Assembly (NCBI GenBank): GCA_044359885.1
Contig: JBIKLI010000033.1
Location: 1 to 20,228 of the forward strand
DNA: 20,228 bases
Direction: 5' to 3'
DNA from: CAIOSQ01 sp044359885
Lineage (GTDB): Bacteria > Pseudomonadota > Alphaproteobacteria > CACIAM-22H2
A model generated the notes under the pieces. The model was not told the DNA's origin. It worked only from the letters and a program-made list of their open reading frames with translations, and made no database searches. Shown in pieces: positions 8,548-15,054 of this stretch (position 1 is the stretch's first letter; each line of letters starts with the position of its first letter). The position numbers were made by a program, and so were the translations under genes.

Positions 8548-9105
8548 ATGACCCGCCCCGATCTCGTGCTGCTCGACCGCGACGGCGTCCTCAACGTCGA
8601 CCGCGCCGACTATGTCCGCACGCCCGACCAGCTGACGATGATCCCCGGCGCAGCGGCCGCCGTCGCACGCCTCAACGCCGCCGGGCTGCGCGTCGCCGTG
8701 TGCACCAACCAGAGCGCGGTCGGGCGCGGCATCGTCGCCGCCCCGATGCTGGATCGCATCCACGAGGCGCTGCGCGCCGCGCTGGCGCGCGACGGCGCGC
8801 GGCTCGACGCGCTGTTCGCGTGCACCGACGCGCCCGGGCCGCCGTCGACGCATCGCAAGCCCGCGCCCGGCATGCTGATCGACGCGCTGCGCCGCTTCGG
8901 AACGGCGCCGGATCGCGCCGTCATGATCGGCGATTCGCTGCGCGACCTGCAGGCGGCGGGGGCAGCCGGGGTGGCCCGCATCCTCGTCCGCACCGGCCAC
9001 GGCGCGGCGACCCAGGCCGCGGGGCTGCCGCGCGAATTGCTGCCGGTCGCCGTCCACGACGACCTCGCCGCCGCGGTCGGCGCCCTGCTCGACGGCGGCT
9101 CATGA
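8548..9105 (+). CDS. HAD-IIIA phosphatase, GmhB/HisB-N-like without zinc loop
   Basis: 185 aa HAD-superfamily phosphatase. Motif I is LDRDGVLN (nucleophile D10, acid D12), motif II is CTNQS (52-56), motif III lysine is K104 in HRKPAPGM, and motif IV is MIGDSLRD with D129. This layout and DRDGVLNVD are those of heptose-bisphosphate phosphatase GmhB and the HisB N-terminal domain. The loop before HRKPAPGM, where GmhB has four Cys/His zinc ligands, keeps only C92. A GmhB function is therefore possible but not shown. It starts 2 bases after the ftsX stop and overlaps the next gene by 4 bases, so it belongs to this envelope operon. A sugar-phosphate substrate of LPS or envelope synthesis is an inference. 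Confidence 0.85.
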   Translation: MTRPDLVLLDRDGVLNVDRADYVRTPDQLTMIPGAAAAVARLNAAGLRVAVCTNQSAVGRGIVAAPMLDRIHEALRAALARDGARLDALFACTDAPGPPSTHRKPAPGMLIDALRRFGTAPDRAVMIGDSLRDLQAAGAAGVARILVRTGHGAATQAAGLPRELLPVAVHDDLAAAVGALLDGGS

Positions 9106-9713
9106 ACGTCGGACGGCGGCGCGGCGCATCCTGGCTGCGCTTCCTCGCGCTGCTGCTGGTCGTGCCGCTGTTCGGCTACGGCGCCGGTCTCGCGTGGTTC
9201 GCCGAAAGCATCCCGCGCGTCGCGCCCGACGACCGCGACGCCACCGACGCGATCGTCGTCCTGACCGGCGGCGCCGCCCGGCTGGCCACCGGCCTCGACC
9301 TTCTGCGCCAGGGACGGGCGCGAAAGCTGTTCGTCTCGGGCGTGTATCGCGGCGTCGACGTCCAGGAACTGCTGCGCGCGCAGCGCCAGTCGCCGGAGGC
9401 GGTGGCGTGCTGCATCGAACTCGGCTACTCGGCCGAGAGCACCGAGGGCAACGCCACGGAGACGCGCGGCTGGGTCGACCGCGAGGGTATCGTCAGCCTG
9501 CGTCTGGTCACGGCCTCCTACCACATGCCGCGCAGCGTGATCGAATTCCGGCGCGCCATGCCCGCGGTCCGGATCCTGCCGCATCCGGTGATCCCCGAAA
9601 CCTTCCGGCGCGACGAATGGTGGGCGTGGCCGGGTACGCTGCGCCTGATCGTCGGGGAATACCACAAGCTGATCGCGGCGCTGCTGCGACCCTATTTCGG
9701 AAGTCCGCTATGA
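9102..9713 (+). CDS. YdcF/SanA-like DUF218 membrane protein
   Basis: 203 aa. One hydrophobic segment (about residues 13-32) anchors an extracytoplasmic DUF218 domain. Family features visible are DAIVVLTGGAARL near the start of the domain, the strand KLFVSGV, the ESTEGNATET segment with conserved acidic and Asn residues, and LVTASYHMPRS. E. coli relatives SanA, ElyC (YcbC) and YdcF are linked to envelope integrity and peptidoglycan precursor handling, but the reaction is unknown. The start overlaps the HAD gene stop by 4 bases and its own stop overlaps plsC, so translation is coupled on both sides. Presence between ftsEX and plsC is common in alphaproteobacteria and supports an envelope role. 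Confidence 0.88.
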   Translation: MNVGRRRGASWLRFLALLLVVPLFGYGAGLAWFAESIPRVAPDDRDATDAIVVLTGGAARLATGLDLLRQGRARKLFVSGVYRGVDVQELLRAQRQSPEAVACCIELGYSAESTEGNATETRGWVDREGIVSLRLVTASYHMPRSVIEFRRAMPAVRILPHPVIPETFRRDEWWAWPGTLRLIVGEYHKLIAALLRPYFGSPL

Positions 9714-10447
9714 TCCTGCTCCGCTCGCTGCTCTTCAACGCCGCCTTCTTCGCCTGGACCGGCGCGCTGCTGGTCGTGTCGCTGCCGCTGCTGCTGGGCG
9801 CACGCGCGCCCATGCACCGGCTCACGATCATGTGGGCGCGCGGGGTGGTCGGCTTGCTGCGGACGATCGTCGGCGTGCGCATCGAGGTCCGCGGGCGCCG
9901 CCTGTCGGGGCCGATGCTGGTCGCTGCCAAGCACCAGTCGGCGCTCGACACGATCGTCTTCTTCCTCATCGCCGACGATCCCGCCTATGTGATGAAGAAG
10001 GAACTGGCCTCGATCCCGCTCTACGGCCGATGCGCGCGCCACCAGGGCATGATCTTCGTCGACCGCGACGCAGGCGCCGCCGCCCTCAAGCGTCTGGTCG
10101 CGGATGCGCGCGCGGCCTGCGCGGCCGGACGGCAGATCGTGATCTTTCCGCAAGGCACGCGCACCGCCAGCTTCGCACCCGCCGCCGACGCCCCCTATCA
10201 GCCCGGGATCGCCGCCCTGGCGCAGGCGCTGGCGATGCCGACCACGCCGGTCGCGCTCAACTCGGGCCTCTTCTGGGGCCGCCGCAGCTTCCGCAAGCGC
10301 CCGGGAACGATCGTGATCGAGATCCTTCCCGACATTCCAGCCGGCCTGAAGCGCGCCGAGTTCATGCGCCGACTGGAAGACGAGATCGAAGGCGCGACCG
10401 CGCGGCTGGAGGCGGAGGCGGAGGCGGAAACGAAGGCCCCGGCCTGA
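9710..10447 (+). CDS. plsC: 1-acyl-sn-glycerol-3-phosphate acyltransferase
   Basis: Transfers an acyl chain to lysophosphatidate, giving phosphatidate, the precursor of membrane phospholipids. 245 aa. The catalytic HX4D motif is H75-D80 (KHQSALDT). The second substrate motif is FPQGTR (146-151), with Gln in place of the usual Glu. VPLYGR-like SIPLYGR and IFVDRD are the other two family blocks. One or two N-terminal hydrophobic segments (about residues 7-30) would anchor it to the inner membrane. The C terminus is an Ala/Glu-rich tail. The start overlaps the upstream stop as ATGA. It is the last gene of the ftsEX run and its TGA is directly followed by the stop of the convergent methyltransferase gene. 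Confidence 0.93.
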   Translation: MILLRSLLFNAAFFAWTGALLVVSLPLLLGARAPMHRLTIMWARGVVGLLRTIVGVRIEVRGRRLSGPMLVAAKHQSALDTIVFFLIADDPAYVMKKELASIPLYGRCARHQGMIFVDRDAGAAALKRLVADARAACAAGRQIVIFPQGTRTASFAPAADAPYQPGIAALAQALAMPTTPVALNSGLFWGRRSFRKRPGTIVIEILPDIPAGLKRAEFMRRLEDEIEGATARLEAEAEAETKAPA

Positions 10448-11182
10448 TCACGCCGGAAGGCCGGCCGCCACCAGCAGGAACATCGGGCGGTCCAGTTCCA
10501 CGGCCAGCGCGGGACGTGCCGCGATCTGGGCGTCGGTGGGCCGCCATTCCTCGACATGCCGCAGCACGAAGCCGGCGGCGATGGCGTCGTTGAGCGTCGT
10601 CGAGATCAGGCGATGCTGCTTGGCGACGCGTCCGCCCAGCCACTCGACCTCCCGCGGCCCTTCGACGAGATAGCTCTCCAGCGGCCAGATGCGGCATCCC
10701 TCGGCGTCCGTGCTCCAGGCCGGCCGGCGCGGCGCGCTGTAGACGGGATGTTCGACCGAGAAGACCAGGGTCCCACCCGGCCTGAGCGCCCCGGCGATGC
10801 GCCGAAGCAGGCCCCCGAGATCCGCGACATAGTGAAAGGCGAGCGAGCTGTAGGCCAGGTCGAACATGGCCGCGGGCAGCGCCACGTCCCGGAGGTCGGC
10901 CGGCACGTATTCGACCGCGGGATGGGCGTTGATCTCCCGCGCCCGCGCCAGCATGCGCGCGGAAACGTCCAGGCCGAGGACGCGCCGCGCGCCTGCTTCG
11001 GCCGCGAAGCGGCTGAACCAGCCATAGCCGCAGCCCAGGTCGACGACGTCGCGCCCTGCAAGCGGCGGCAGCAGCGCCCGCAGCGCGGGCCATTCCGGCG
11101 CGCCGTCGAGCCCGGCGGCCGAGCGCGGCAGGCGGGCGTAGCCGGCGAAGAAATCGGGATCGTCGTAGATCGGCGCGCGCAT
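10448..11182 (-). CDS. class I SAM-dependent methyltransferase
   Basis: 244 aa, cytoplasmic, Rossmann-fold methyltransferase of the UbiE/type-11 kind. Motif I is VVDLGCGYGWFSR (about residues 46-58) and the acidic residue binding the ribose is D72 in GLDVS. AMFDLAYSSLAFHYV is the post-II/motif IV region and LRPGGTLVFSVEHP is motif VI. The C-terminal third (EWRPTDAQIAARP, then a Pro/Phe/Leu segment) resembles small-molecule methyltransferases, but the substrate cannot be named. The frame stays open to 11201; the ATG at 11182 has no strong ribosome binding site. It lies 41 bases after the alpha/beta-hydrolase gene on the same strand and may be the last gene of that unit. Its stop abuts that of plsC. 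Confidence 0.85.
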   Translation of the reverse strand: MRAPIYDDPDFFAGYARLPRSAAGLDGAPEWPALRALLPPLAGRDVVDLGCGYGWFSRFAAEAGARRVLGLDVSARMLARAREINAHPAVEYVPADLRDVALPAAMFDLAYSSLAFHYVADLGGLLRRIAGALRPGGTLVFSVEHPVYSAPRRPAWSTDAEGCRIWPLESYLVEGPREVEWLGGRVAKQHRLISTTLNDAIAAGFVLRHVEEWRPTDAQIAARPALAVELDRPMFLLVAAGLPA

Positions 11183-11223
11183 GCGCCGTCAGACGTATCA
11201 CGACCGCGTGCGGATCGCGACGC

Positions 11224-12657
11224 TCACGCCTCCGGGGCCGGGCGCCTGAGACCGAAGACGCGGCGCGCCGGCCGGCGCGGAACCACGATGCGGACGTAAT
11301 GGGTCGTGTTGCGGCGCAGCCATCGCGGCGCGCCGTCGTCGCCCAGATGCAGCACGACGTCGCCCTTGGCGCCGGTCTTCTCGCTCGCGAAATAGGCGAC
11401 GTTGCGCCCGGGCGCCGCGGCCGAGACCGACATCCTGAGGGCGCGCGCCGTGCCGGGCGGCAGCGCGGCGTAATGCCCGTCCATCAGATCGGTGCGGTCG
11501 AAGAACAGGTTGCGCAAGGACGGATCGCGCGTGTTCGTCTTCACGTCCTCCAGGACCGAGGCGTGCAGGTAGACGTCGCCGTCGTCGTCCGCCGTGCGCG
11601 GATCGGAGAAGAACTCGAGGAAATAGTCCGGCACCTGCCGGCCATGGTCGTCGCGCGCCTCGACATTGACCTGCAGATACTGATGGAAGAATTCCGGCCT
11701 CGCGCCCGGCGGCGGCGCCGCGCGGCGCGCCGCCGTGGCCTCCGATCGCGCATGCCAGCGCGCCCCGATGTCGCGATAGGACGCGAAGCTGTCGCAGGCC
11801 AGCGCCTCGAGGATGAGGTCGCCCAGCACCGCCATCTCGTCGTCCGTTTCGGCGATGCGCTCGCGGCTGGCGGGCAGGACCCGCTTCGGGTCGACGATCG
11901 AACCATGCGTCCGCGTCGGCAGCACCGCGAGCGGCGCGTCGCATTCGAGCCGCGACGCCCAGCGCTGCAGCACCGGTCTGTCGGCGCCGAAATCGATGGT
12001 CGCGCCCAGCGCGTTGAGGTTTGCGGCACAGACGCGCACCGTGCCGTCGCCGCCGTCCTCGTTCGTGATCCGCCGCAGCCGGTCGGCATAGGGATGCGTC
12101 CCCACGATCACGAACGGCCAGACGAGATCGGCGCCGTAGTAGCGCGGGCCCGGATCGTCGCCGGGCGCCACCAGCAGGTCGCGGCGCGCGAGTTCCCACT
12201 GGAACGGGCTGGAGAGTTCCAGGTCGTCGAGCATCGCCTGTCCGCTCTCGAACCAGTTGTCGTAGCCCTTGACCACGCGTCCCAGCAGGCTCTTGCCCGC
12301 GGCGGCGAGCCTGGAGCCGTGGTTGGCCGGTGCCAGCATCACGAGTCGCTTCAGCGGGCCGCGCGCGACGTCGTGGCGATGACGCGTCGTCAGCCAGGAT
12401 CGCGCGACCAGCGCCCCCGTGCTGTGGACGATCATGTCGAAGCCGGGATCGAGGACCTGCCTCGCGATCATGTCGTCGATCGCCTGCGCCATGCGCGTCG
12501 CGACGTCCTCGACCCGGAGGTCGTCGTCCTTGGACACGTAGTCTCCCAGCCAGATGCCGCGCGGCGCGTAGCCCGCGGCGGCGAGGAACGCCGCCAGCGG
12601 CTCGAAGCTCCGCGAATCGTCGCTCCAGCCGTGGAGGATCAGGACCTGCCGGCTCAC
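11224..12657 (-). CDS. alpha/beta-hydrolase with extra C-terminal domain
   Basis: 477 aa. The N-terminal half is a lipase/esterase-like alpha/beta-hydrolase: oxyanion segment ILHGWSDD at residues 7-14, nucleophile elbow VHSTGALVA with S79, likely acid in GGDGTVRV and likely histidine in TRTHGSIV. The layout resembles triacylglycerol lipase and lecithin-acyltransferase-like enzymes. From about residue 300 a further 170 residues, including FHQYLQVNVEARDDHG and DYFLEFFSDP, form a separate beta-rich part I do not recognise. There is no signal peptide. The start is GTG at 12657, overlapping the upstream stop as GTGA; the frame reads through with no better ATG at that point. Coupling to the CocE-type hydrolase suggests successive steps on one substrate. 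Substrate unknown. Confidence 0.85.
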   Translation of the reverse strand: MSRQVLILHGWSDDSRSFEPLAAFLAAAGYAPRGIWLGDYVSKDDDLRVEDVATRMAQAIDDMIARQVLDPGFDMIVHSTGALVARSWLTTRHRHDVARGPLKRLVMLAPANHGSRLAAAGKSLLGRVVKGYDNWFESGQAMLDDLELSSPFQWELARRDLLVAPGDDPGPRYYGADLVWPFVIVGTHPYADRLRRITNEDGGDGTVRVCAANLNALGATIDFGADRPVLQRWASRLECDAPLAVLPTRTHGSIVDPKRVLPASRERIAETDDEMAVLGDLILEALACDSFASYRDIGARWHARSEATAARRAAPPPGARPEFFHQYLQVNVEARDDHGRQVPDYFLEFFSDPRTADDDGDVYLHASVLEDVKTNTRDPSLRNLFFDRTDLMDGHYAALPPGTARALRMSVSAAAPGRNVAYFASEKTGAKGDVVLHLGDDGAPRWLRRNTTHYVRIVVPRRPARRVFGLRRPAPEA

Positions 12658-14576
12658 GACGACGGCATCCCCGCGCCGTAGCGCCAGGCGCGGCGCCAGA
12701 AGGGCTGACCGTCGATGGCGATCTCGACCTCGACCGCGGCATGGTGGCCGGTCGCGACGCTGCGCGCGACCAGCGTCGTCGTGCCGACCGGACGCGCGAT
12801 GCGGACCGTGGTGGTCGAGTCCATCCGGGCCAGATCCGGACGCGCGGCCGTGACGGCGGCACCATAGGCATGGTCGATGGCAAGTTCGCTCGCCGCGTCG
12901 ATCCGGACCCGCTCGCTGCGCGACGCCGAGAGCCGCACGCCGTCGGTGGCCAGATCGCGCGTCAGATTCCACGACTGCGTTCCGCCCAGATCGTCGGCCG
13001 AGGCCAGCGCCTGCGGCTGCAGCCGGCCCCAGGACGGCGCGGCCCCGCCGCCCGGCGGCGGCGGACAGACCGGCAGCGAGATCCGGCTCTGCCCGTGATG
13101 GAGCCTCAGCGTCGCCGGCACCGGCGTCGGCCAGATCCGGGGGAAATCCGCGCAGGCCAGCGCCACGCGCAGCCGCTCGCCCGGCAGCAGGCGATAGGCT
13201 GTGGCGCGCAACGCCACCGTGACGGTCAGGCGCTCGCCAGGCTTCGCGCCCGCCGCCGCCAGCTGGATCCAGCCGCTGGTGATCGGCACCGAGCGGCCAT
13301 TGGGCGCGACCGCGGCGAGCCGGACGACCAGGTCGAGCGGCAGCGCGCTGGCGGCGACGTCGAGCGTCGCCACCGGCGTGCCGATCAGTTCCAGCGGGGC
13401 ATCGAGCGGCGCCATGTCGAAGCACAGCGCCCGCGCGTCGTCGGCCGACTGGTCGTGCGGCAGCCCCGGATCGATGCCCGTCGTCCAGGGATCCCAGGCC
13501 AGCGAGTGCATGCCGATGGTGGGATCGTATCGATGCTCGCTGCTGCCCGCGCCGCCATCCGCGCCCAGCGTGCCGTCGGAACGAAGATGGACGTCGCGCG
13601 GGTCGAGCCGCACCGGCGGCCATTGCGTCTCGGCGCGCCAGAGCGGCGCGCGGCCCTGGACATGCAGCGCGACCGGAGGCTCGGCATCGATCCCGTTGGG
13701 CACGCCGCGCAGCCAGCGGTCGAACCAGCGCTCCATGTCCGCGAGCCCGGCGGCCGGGGCCTGTCTCGCGGTGTCCGGAAATTCGTGCTTCCACGGTCCC
13801 ATCAGCAGCTTCTTCGGCGCGCCGATGGCGGCGAAGTCGCGCGGCGTGCAGTCGGCGTAAAGGTCGCGCCAGCCGCAGATGGCGAAGCTGGGGCAGGCGA
13901 TCGCACCGAGATCGGCGACGCGCGCGCGCCAGAATTCGTCGAAATCCGGATGCTCGACGAAGGCCGACAGCCAGGGCGCGTTGCCTTCGAGATGCTCGGC
14001 CCAGATCCGCGCCCAGCGTCCCTCGCCATCCTCGAATTGCGGCGGCATCAGGTTGTAGGCCGCCATGCGCGGCCCCCAGTCGGCGCGCATCCAGAAGCCG
14101 CTGCGCGTGCCGCCCAGCGCAGCCACCCCGCGATGGAGGTCGGACGTCGCATGGATCGGCACGATCGCCTTGAGATGCGGCGGACGCGTGGCCGCGGTCG
14201 AGAGCGCGGTGATTCCGGGATAGGAGACGCCCCACATCCCGACATTGCCGTCGCACCAGGGCTGGGCCGCGATCCATTCCACCAGGTCGTGCCCGTCCTG
14301 GCCCTCGCCCGGCGCGAAGGCGCCAGGCGAAACCCCGCCGGAATTGCCGAGCCCGCGCAGATCCGCGGTGACCGCCGCATAGCCGCGCGCCACGAAATGC
14401 CGGTGCACGGCGGCGACCGCGGTCCGCCCGCCGCGACCATCCTTGTGATACGGGCCGAAATTCAGGATCGCCGGATGACGTCCCGCGCCCGCCGGCCGCA
14501 GCACGTCGACGGCGAGTTCGACCCCGTCGCGCATCGGCACGAGGAGGTTCCGCATCGTCACGCTGGCTTCGCCCAT
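12654..14576 (-). CDS. CocE/NonD-family hydrolase (X-Pro dipeptidyl-peptidase S15 type)
   Basis: 640 aa, the normal size of the family. Residues about 10-300 are the S15 alpha/beta-hydrolase domain: VPMRDGVELAVDVLRP opening, DLRGLGNSGG, nucleophile elbow GVSYPG with S118, acid D238 in CGWRDLYAD and H264 in GPWKHEF. The rest is the jelly-roll PepX C-terminal domain (SARLTVTVALRAT-type strands, GERLRVALACADFPR). Members cleave acyl bonds in esters such as cocaine, glutaryl amides or X-Pro peptides; the substrate here is unknown. No signal peptide. An in-frame ATG at 14666 exists, but the one at 14576 has GGGAGAGG (14589-14582) five bases before it and fits the family start. First gene of a minus-strand unit with the next hydrolase. 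Confidence 0.92.
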   Translation of the reverse strand: MGEASVTMRNLLVPMRDGVELAVDVLRPAGAGRHPAILNFGPYHKDGRGGRTAVAAVHRHFVARGYAAVTADLRGLGNSGGVSPGAFAPGEGQDGHDLVEWIAAQPWCDGNVGMWGVSYPGITALSTAATRPPHLKAIVPIHATSDLHRGVAALGGTRSGFWMRADWGPRMAAYNLMPPQFEDGEGRWARIWAEHLEGNAPWLSAFVEHPDFDEFWRARVADLGAIACPSFAICGWRDLYADCTPRDFAAIGAPKKLLMGPWKHEFPDTARQAPAAGLADMERWFDRWLRGVPNGIDAEPPVALHVQGRAPLWRAETQWPPVRLDPRDVHLRSDGTLGADGGAGSSEHRYDPTIGMHSLAWDPWTTGIDPGLPHDQSADDARALCFDMAPLDAPLELIGTPVATLDVAASALPLDLVVRLAAVAPNGRSVPITSGWIQLAAAGAKPGERLTVTVALRATAYRLLPGERLRVALACADFPRIWPTPVPATLRLHHGQSRISLPVCPPPPGGGAAPSWGRLQPQALASADDLGGTQSWNLTRDLATDGVRLSASRSERVRIDAASELAIDHAYGAAVTAARPDLARMDSTTTVRIARPVGTTTLVARSVATGHHAAVEVEIAIDGQPFWRRAWRYGAGMPSS

Positions 14577-14601
14577 CGTCGCCTCTCCCTTTCGTCCCGG
14601 T

Positions 14602-14625
14602 CGGCCGGCGCCGGATCGCCGGCCG
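14602..14625 (-). promoter_or_regulatory. hairpin in the leader of the CocE-type gene
   Basis: CGGCCGGCG and CGCCGGCCG form a perfect 9-bp stem with a six-base loop, 26-49 bases before the leftward start codon at 14576 and just upstream of its Shine-Dalgarno sequence. There is no T-run. The sequence pairs on either strand; it is placed on the minus strand because it should lie in that leader. Confidence 0.4.
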
Positions 14626-14744
14626 GGATTCGCGACAGCTTTCCTGCGCGAGAGCCCCCGAGGCAAGGGGTTCGCCCGCGCTCGGCGCGTTCCTCCGGCG
14701 CGACACGCGACGGCGATTCCAGATGCGTGTTTTCCGGACAGTCC

Positions 14745-14773
14745 TTGATTCCAGCACCCGGTCGGGTCATATT
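14745..14773 (+). promoter_or_regulatory. candidate sigma-70 type promoter for the TPR-metK unit
   Basis: TTGATT (14745-14750), 17 bases, then CATATT (14768-14773). Each box matches four of six consensus positions and the spacing is ideal. Transcription would begin near 14780, about 12 bases before the first paired base of the structured leader. This is the only AT-rich patch in the region. Confidence 0.5.
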
Positions 14774-14791
14774 CCAGACGTCATCGAGACC

Positions 14792-14887
14792 GGGTCGACG
14801 CCCGGACCAACCTGCCCTCCCGGGCAAGGTGGTTTCCCGAAAGGGGATGAGGCCTCGCCTGCGAGGCAACCAAACGGGCGTCGACCC
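14792..14887 (+). ncRNA. unidentified cloverleaf-like structured leader element
   Basis: A perfect 13-bp closing helix pairs 14792-14804 with 14875-14887. Inside are three hairpins: TGCCC/GGGCA at 14813-14826 (extended by two ACC/GGT steps with bulges), TTCCC/GGGGA with a GAAA tetraloop at 14834-14847, and GCCTCG/CGAGGC at 14852-14867. This is a four-helix junction of 96 nt just after a candidate promoter. I compared it from memory with SAM-I, SAM-IV, cobalamin, TPP, glycine, guanidine, fluoride and c-di-GMP riboswitches and found no match in the conserved joints. It may be a new regulatory RNA or an inverted-repeat insertion. The folding is read by eye. Confidence 0.5.
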
Positions 14888-14904
14888 TCCAGCATCGGGA
14901 GGGT
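14884..14904 (+). promoter_or_regulatory. hairpin hiding a Shine-Dalgarno, exclusive with the 13-bp helix
   Basis: ACCCTCC (14884-14890) and GGAGGGT (14898-14904) form a 7-bp stem with a seven-base loop. The first four bases are also the end of the 13-bp closing helix of the preceding element, so both cannot form fully at once. The 3' arm is a near-perfect Shine-Dalgarno, four or five bases before an ATG at 14908. Confidence 0.5.
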
Positions 14905-14907
14905 TCC

Positions 14908-14925
14908 ATGAAGTCACCGATCTGA
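14908..14925 (+). CDS. possible five-codon leader ORF (MKSPI)
   Basis: ATG AAG TCA CCG ATC TGA, preceded by GGGAGGG at excellent spacing. The Shine-Dalgarno is far better than that of most genes in this window, which is the only reason to take so short a frame seriously. It ends 60 bases before the SAM-II aptamer. It has no run of one amino acid that would suggest attenuation by a specific tRNA. Translation is unproven and the sequence may be chance. Confidence 0.3.
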   Translation: MKSPI

Positions 14926-14984
14926 CCGTCGCAGCGGCCGCGCCGCGTGCGCGGACATCCGTCGTGGAGCGGCCCGCCTCAAGG

Positions 14985-15045
14985 GCCAGGGGATTTGAAT
15001 CCAGATTGCCGTCCCTGGCGCAGAGCCGAAACGGCTAAAGCGGAG
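14985..15045 (+). promoter_or_regulatory. SAM-II riboswitch
   Basis: P1 pairs GCCAGGG (14985-14991) with CCCTGGC (15013-15019). The loop opens with GATTTGA (14992-14998), the SAM-II signature, and contains CC (15001-15002) and TTGC (15006-15009). After P1 and a linker comes GCTAAA (15034-15039), the second signature. TTGC can pair with GCTAA and CC with GG of GCGGAG (15040-15045), giving the H-type pseudoknot known for SAM-II. GGAG (15042-15045) is the ribosome binding site of the TPR gene, nine bases before its ATG. SAM binding should therefore hide it and lower translation, as established for this class. The order and spacing of all conserved parts match the metX SAM-II aptamer as I remember it. 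The linker is longer than in that example and holds a small alternative hairpin. Confidence 0.85.
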
Positions 15046-15054
15046 TGTCTTGCC

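Larger units (their letters stand above)
14577..15054. other. 478-base intergenic region with divergent leaders
   Basis: Between the CocE-type gene (leftward) and the TPR gene (rightward). From 14577 to about 14740 it holds the leftward leader, including a strong hairpin at 14602-14625. From 14745 on it holds a candidate rightward promoter, a cloverleaf-like fold, a hairpin over a Shine-Dalgarno sequence, a five-codon ORF and a SAM-II riboswitch, each listed separately. No ORF of family-like sequence was seen in it. Confidence 0.8.

Noticed and set aside
8548..9105. Naming the HAD gene gmhB
   Set aside because: The zinc-binding loop typical of GmhB is missing apart from one cysteine, and no heptose-pathway gene is nearby.
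10448..11182. Methyltransferase as part of the SAM-riboswitch unit
   Set aside because: It is on the opposite strand, nearly 4 kb away, behind the two hydrolases. Use of SAM alone does not link it to the regulation.
14792..14904. Known riboswitch or tmRNA identity for the cloverleaf element
   Set aside because: The conserved joints of SAM-I, SAM-IV, cobalamin, TPP, glycine, guanidine, fluoride and c-di-GMP classes are not present. There is no tag-like ORF or tRNA-like end of a tmRNA. Kept as unidentified.
14990..15012. GGGATTTGAATCC resembling a tRNA T-arm
   Set aside because: No acceptor, D or anticodon arms surround it. The bases are explained by the SAM-II loop and P1 helix.
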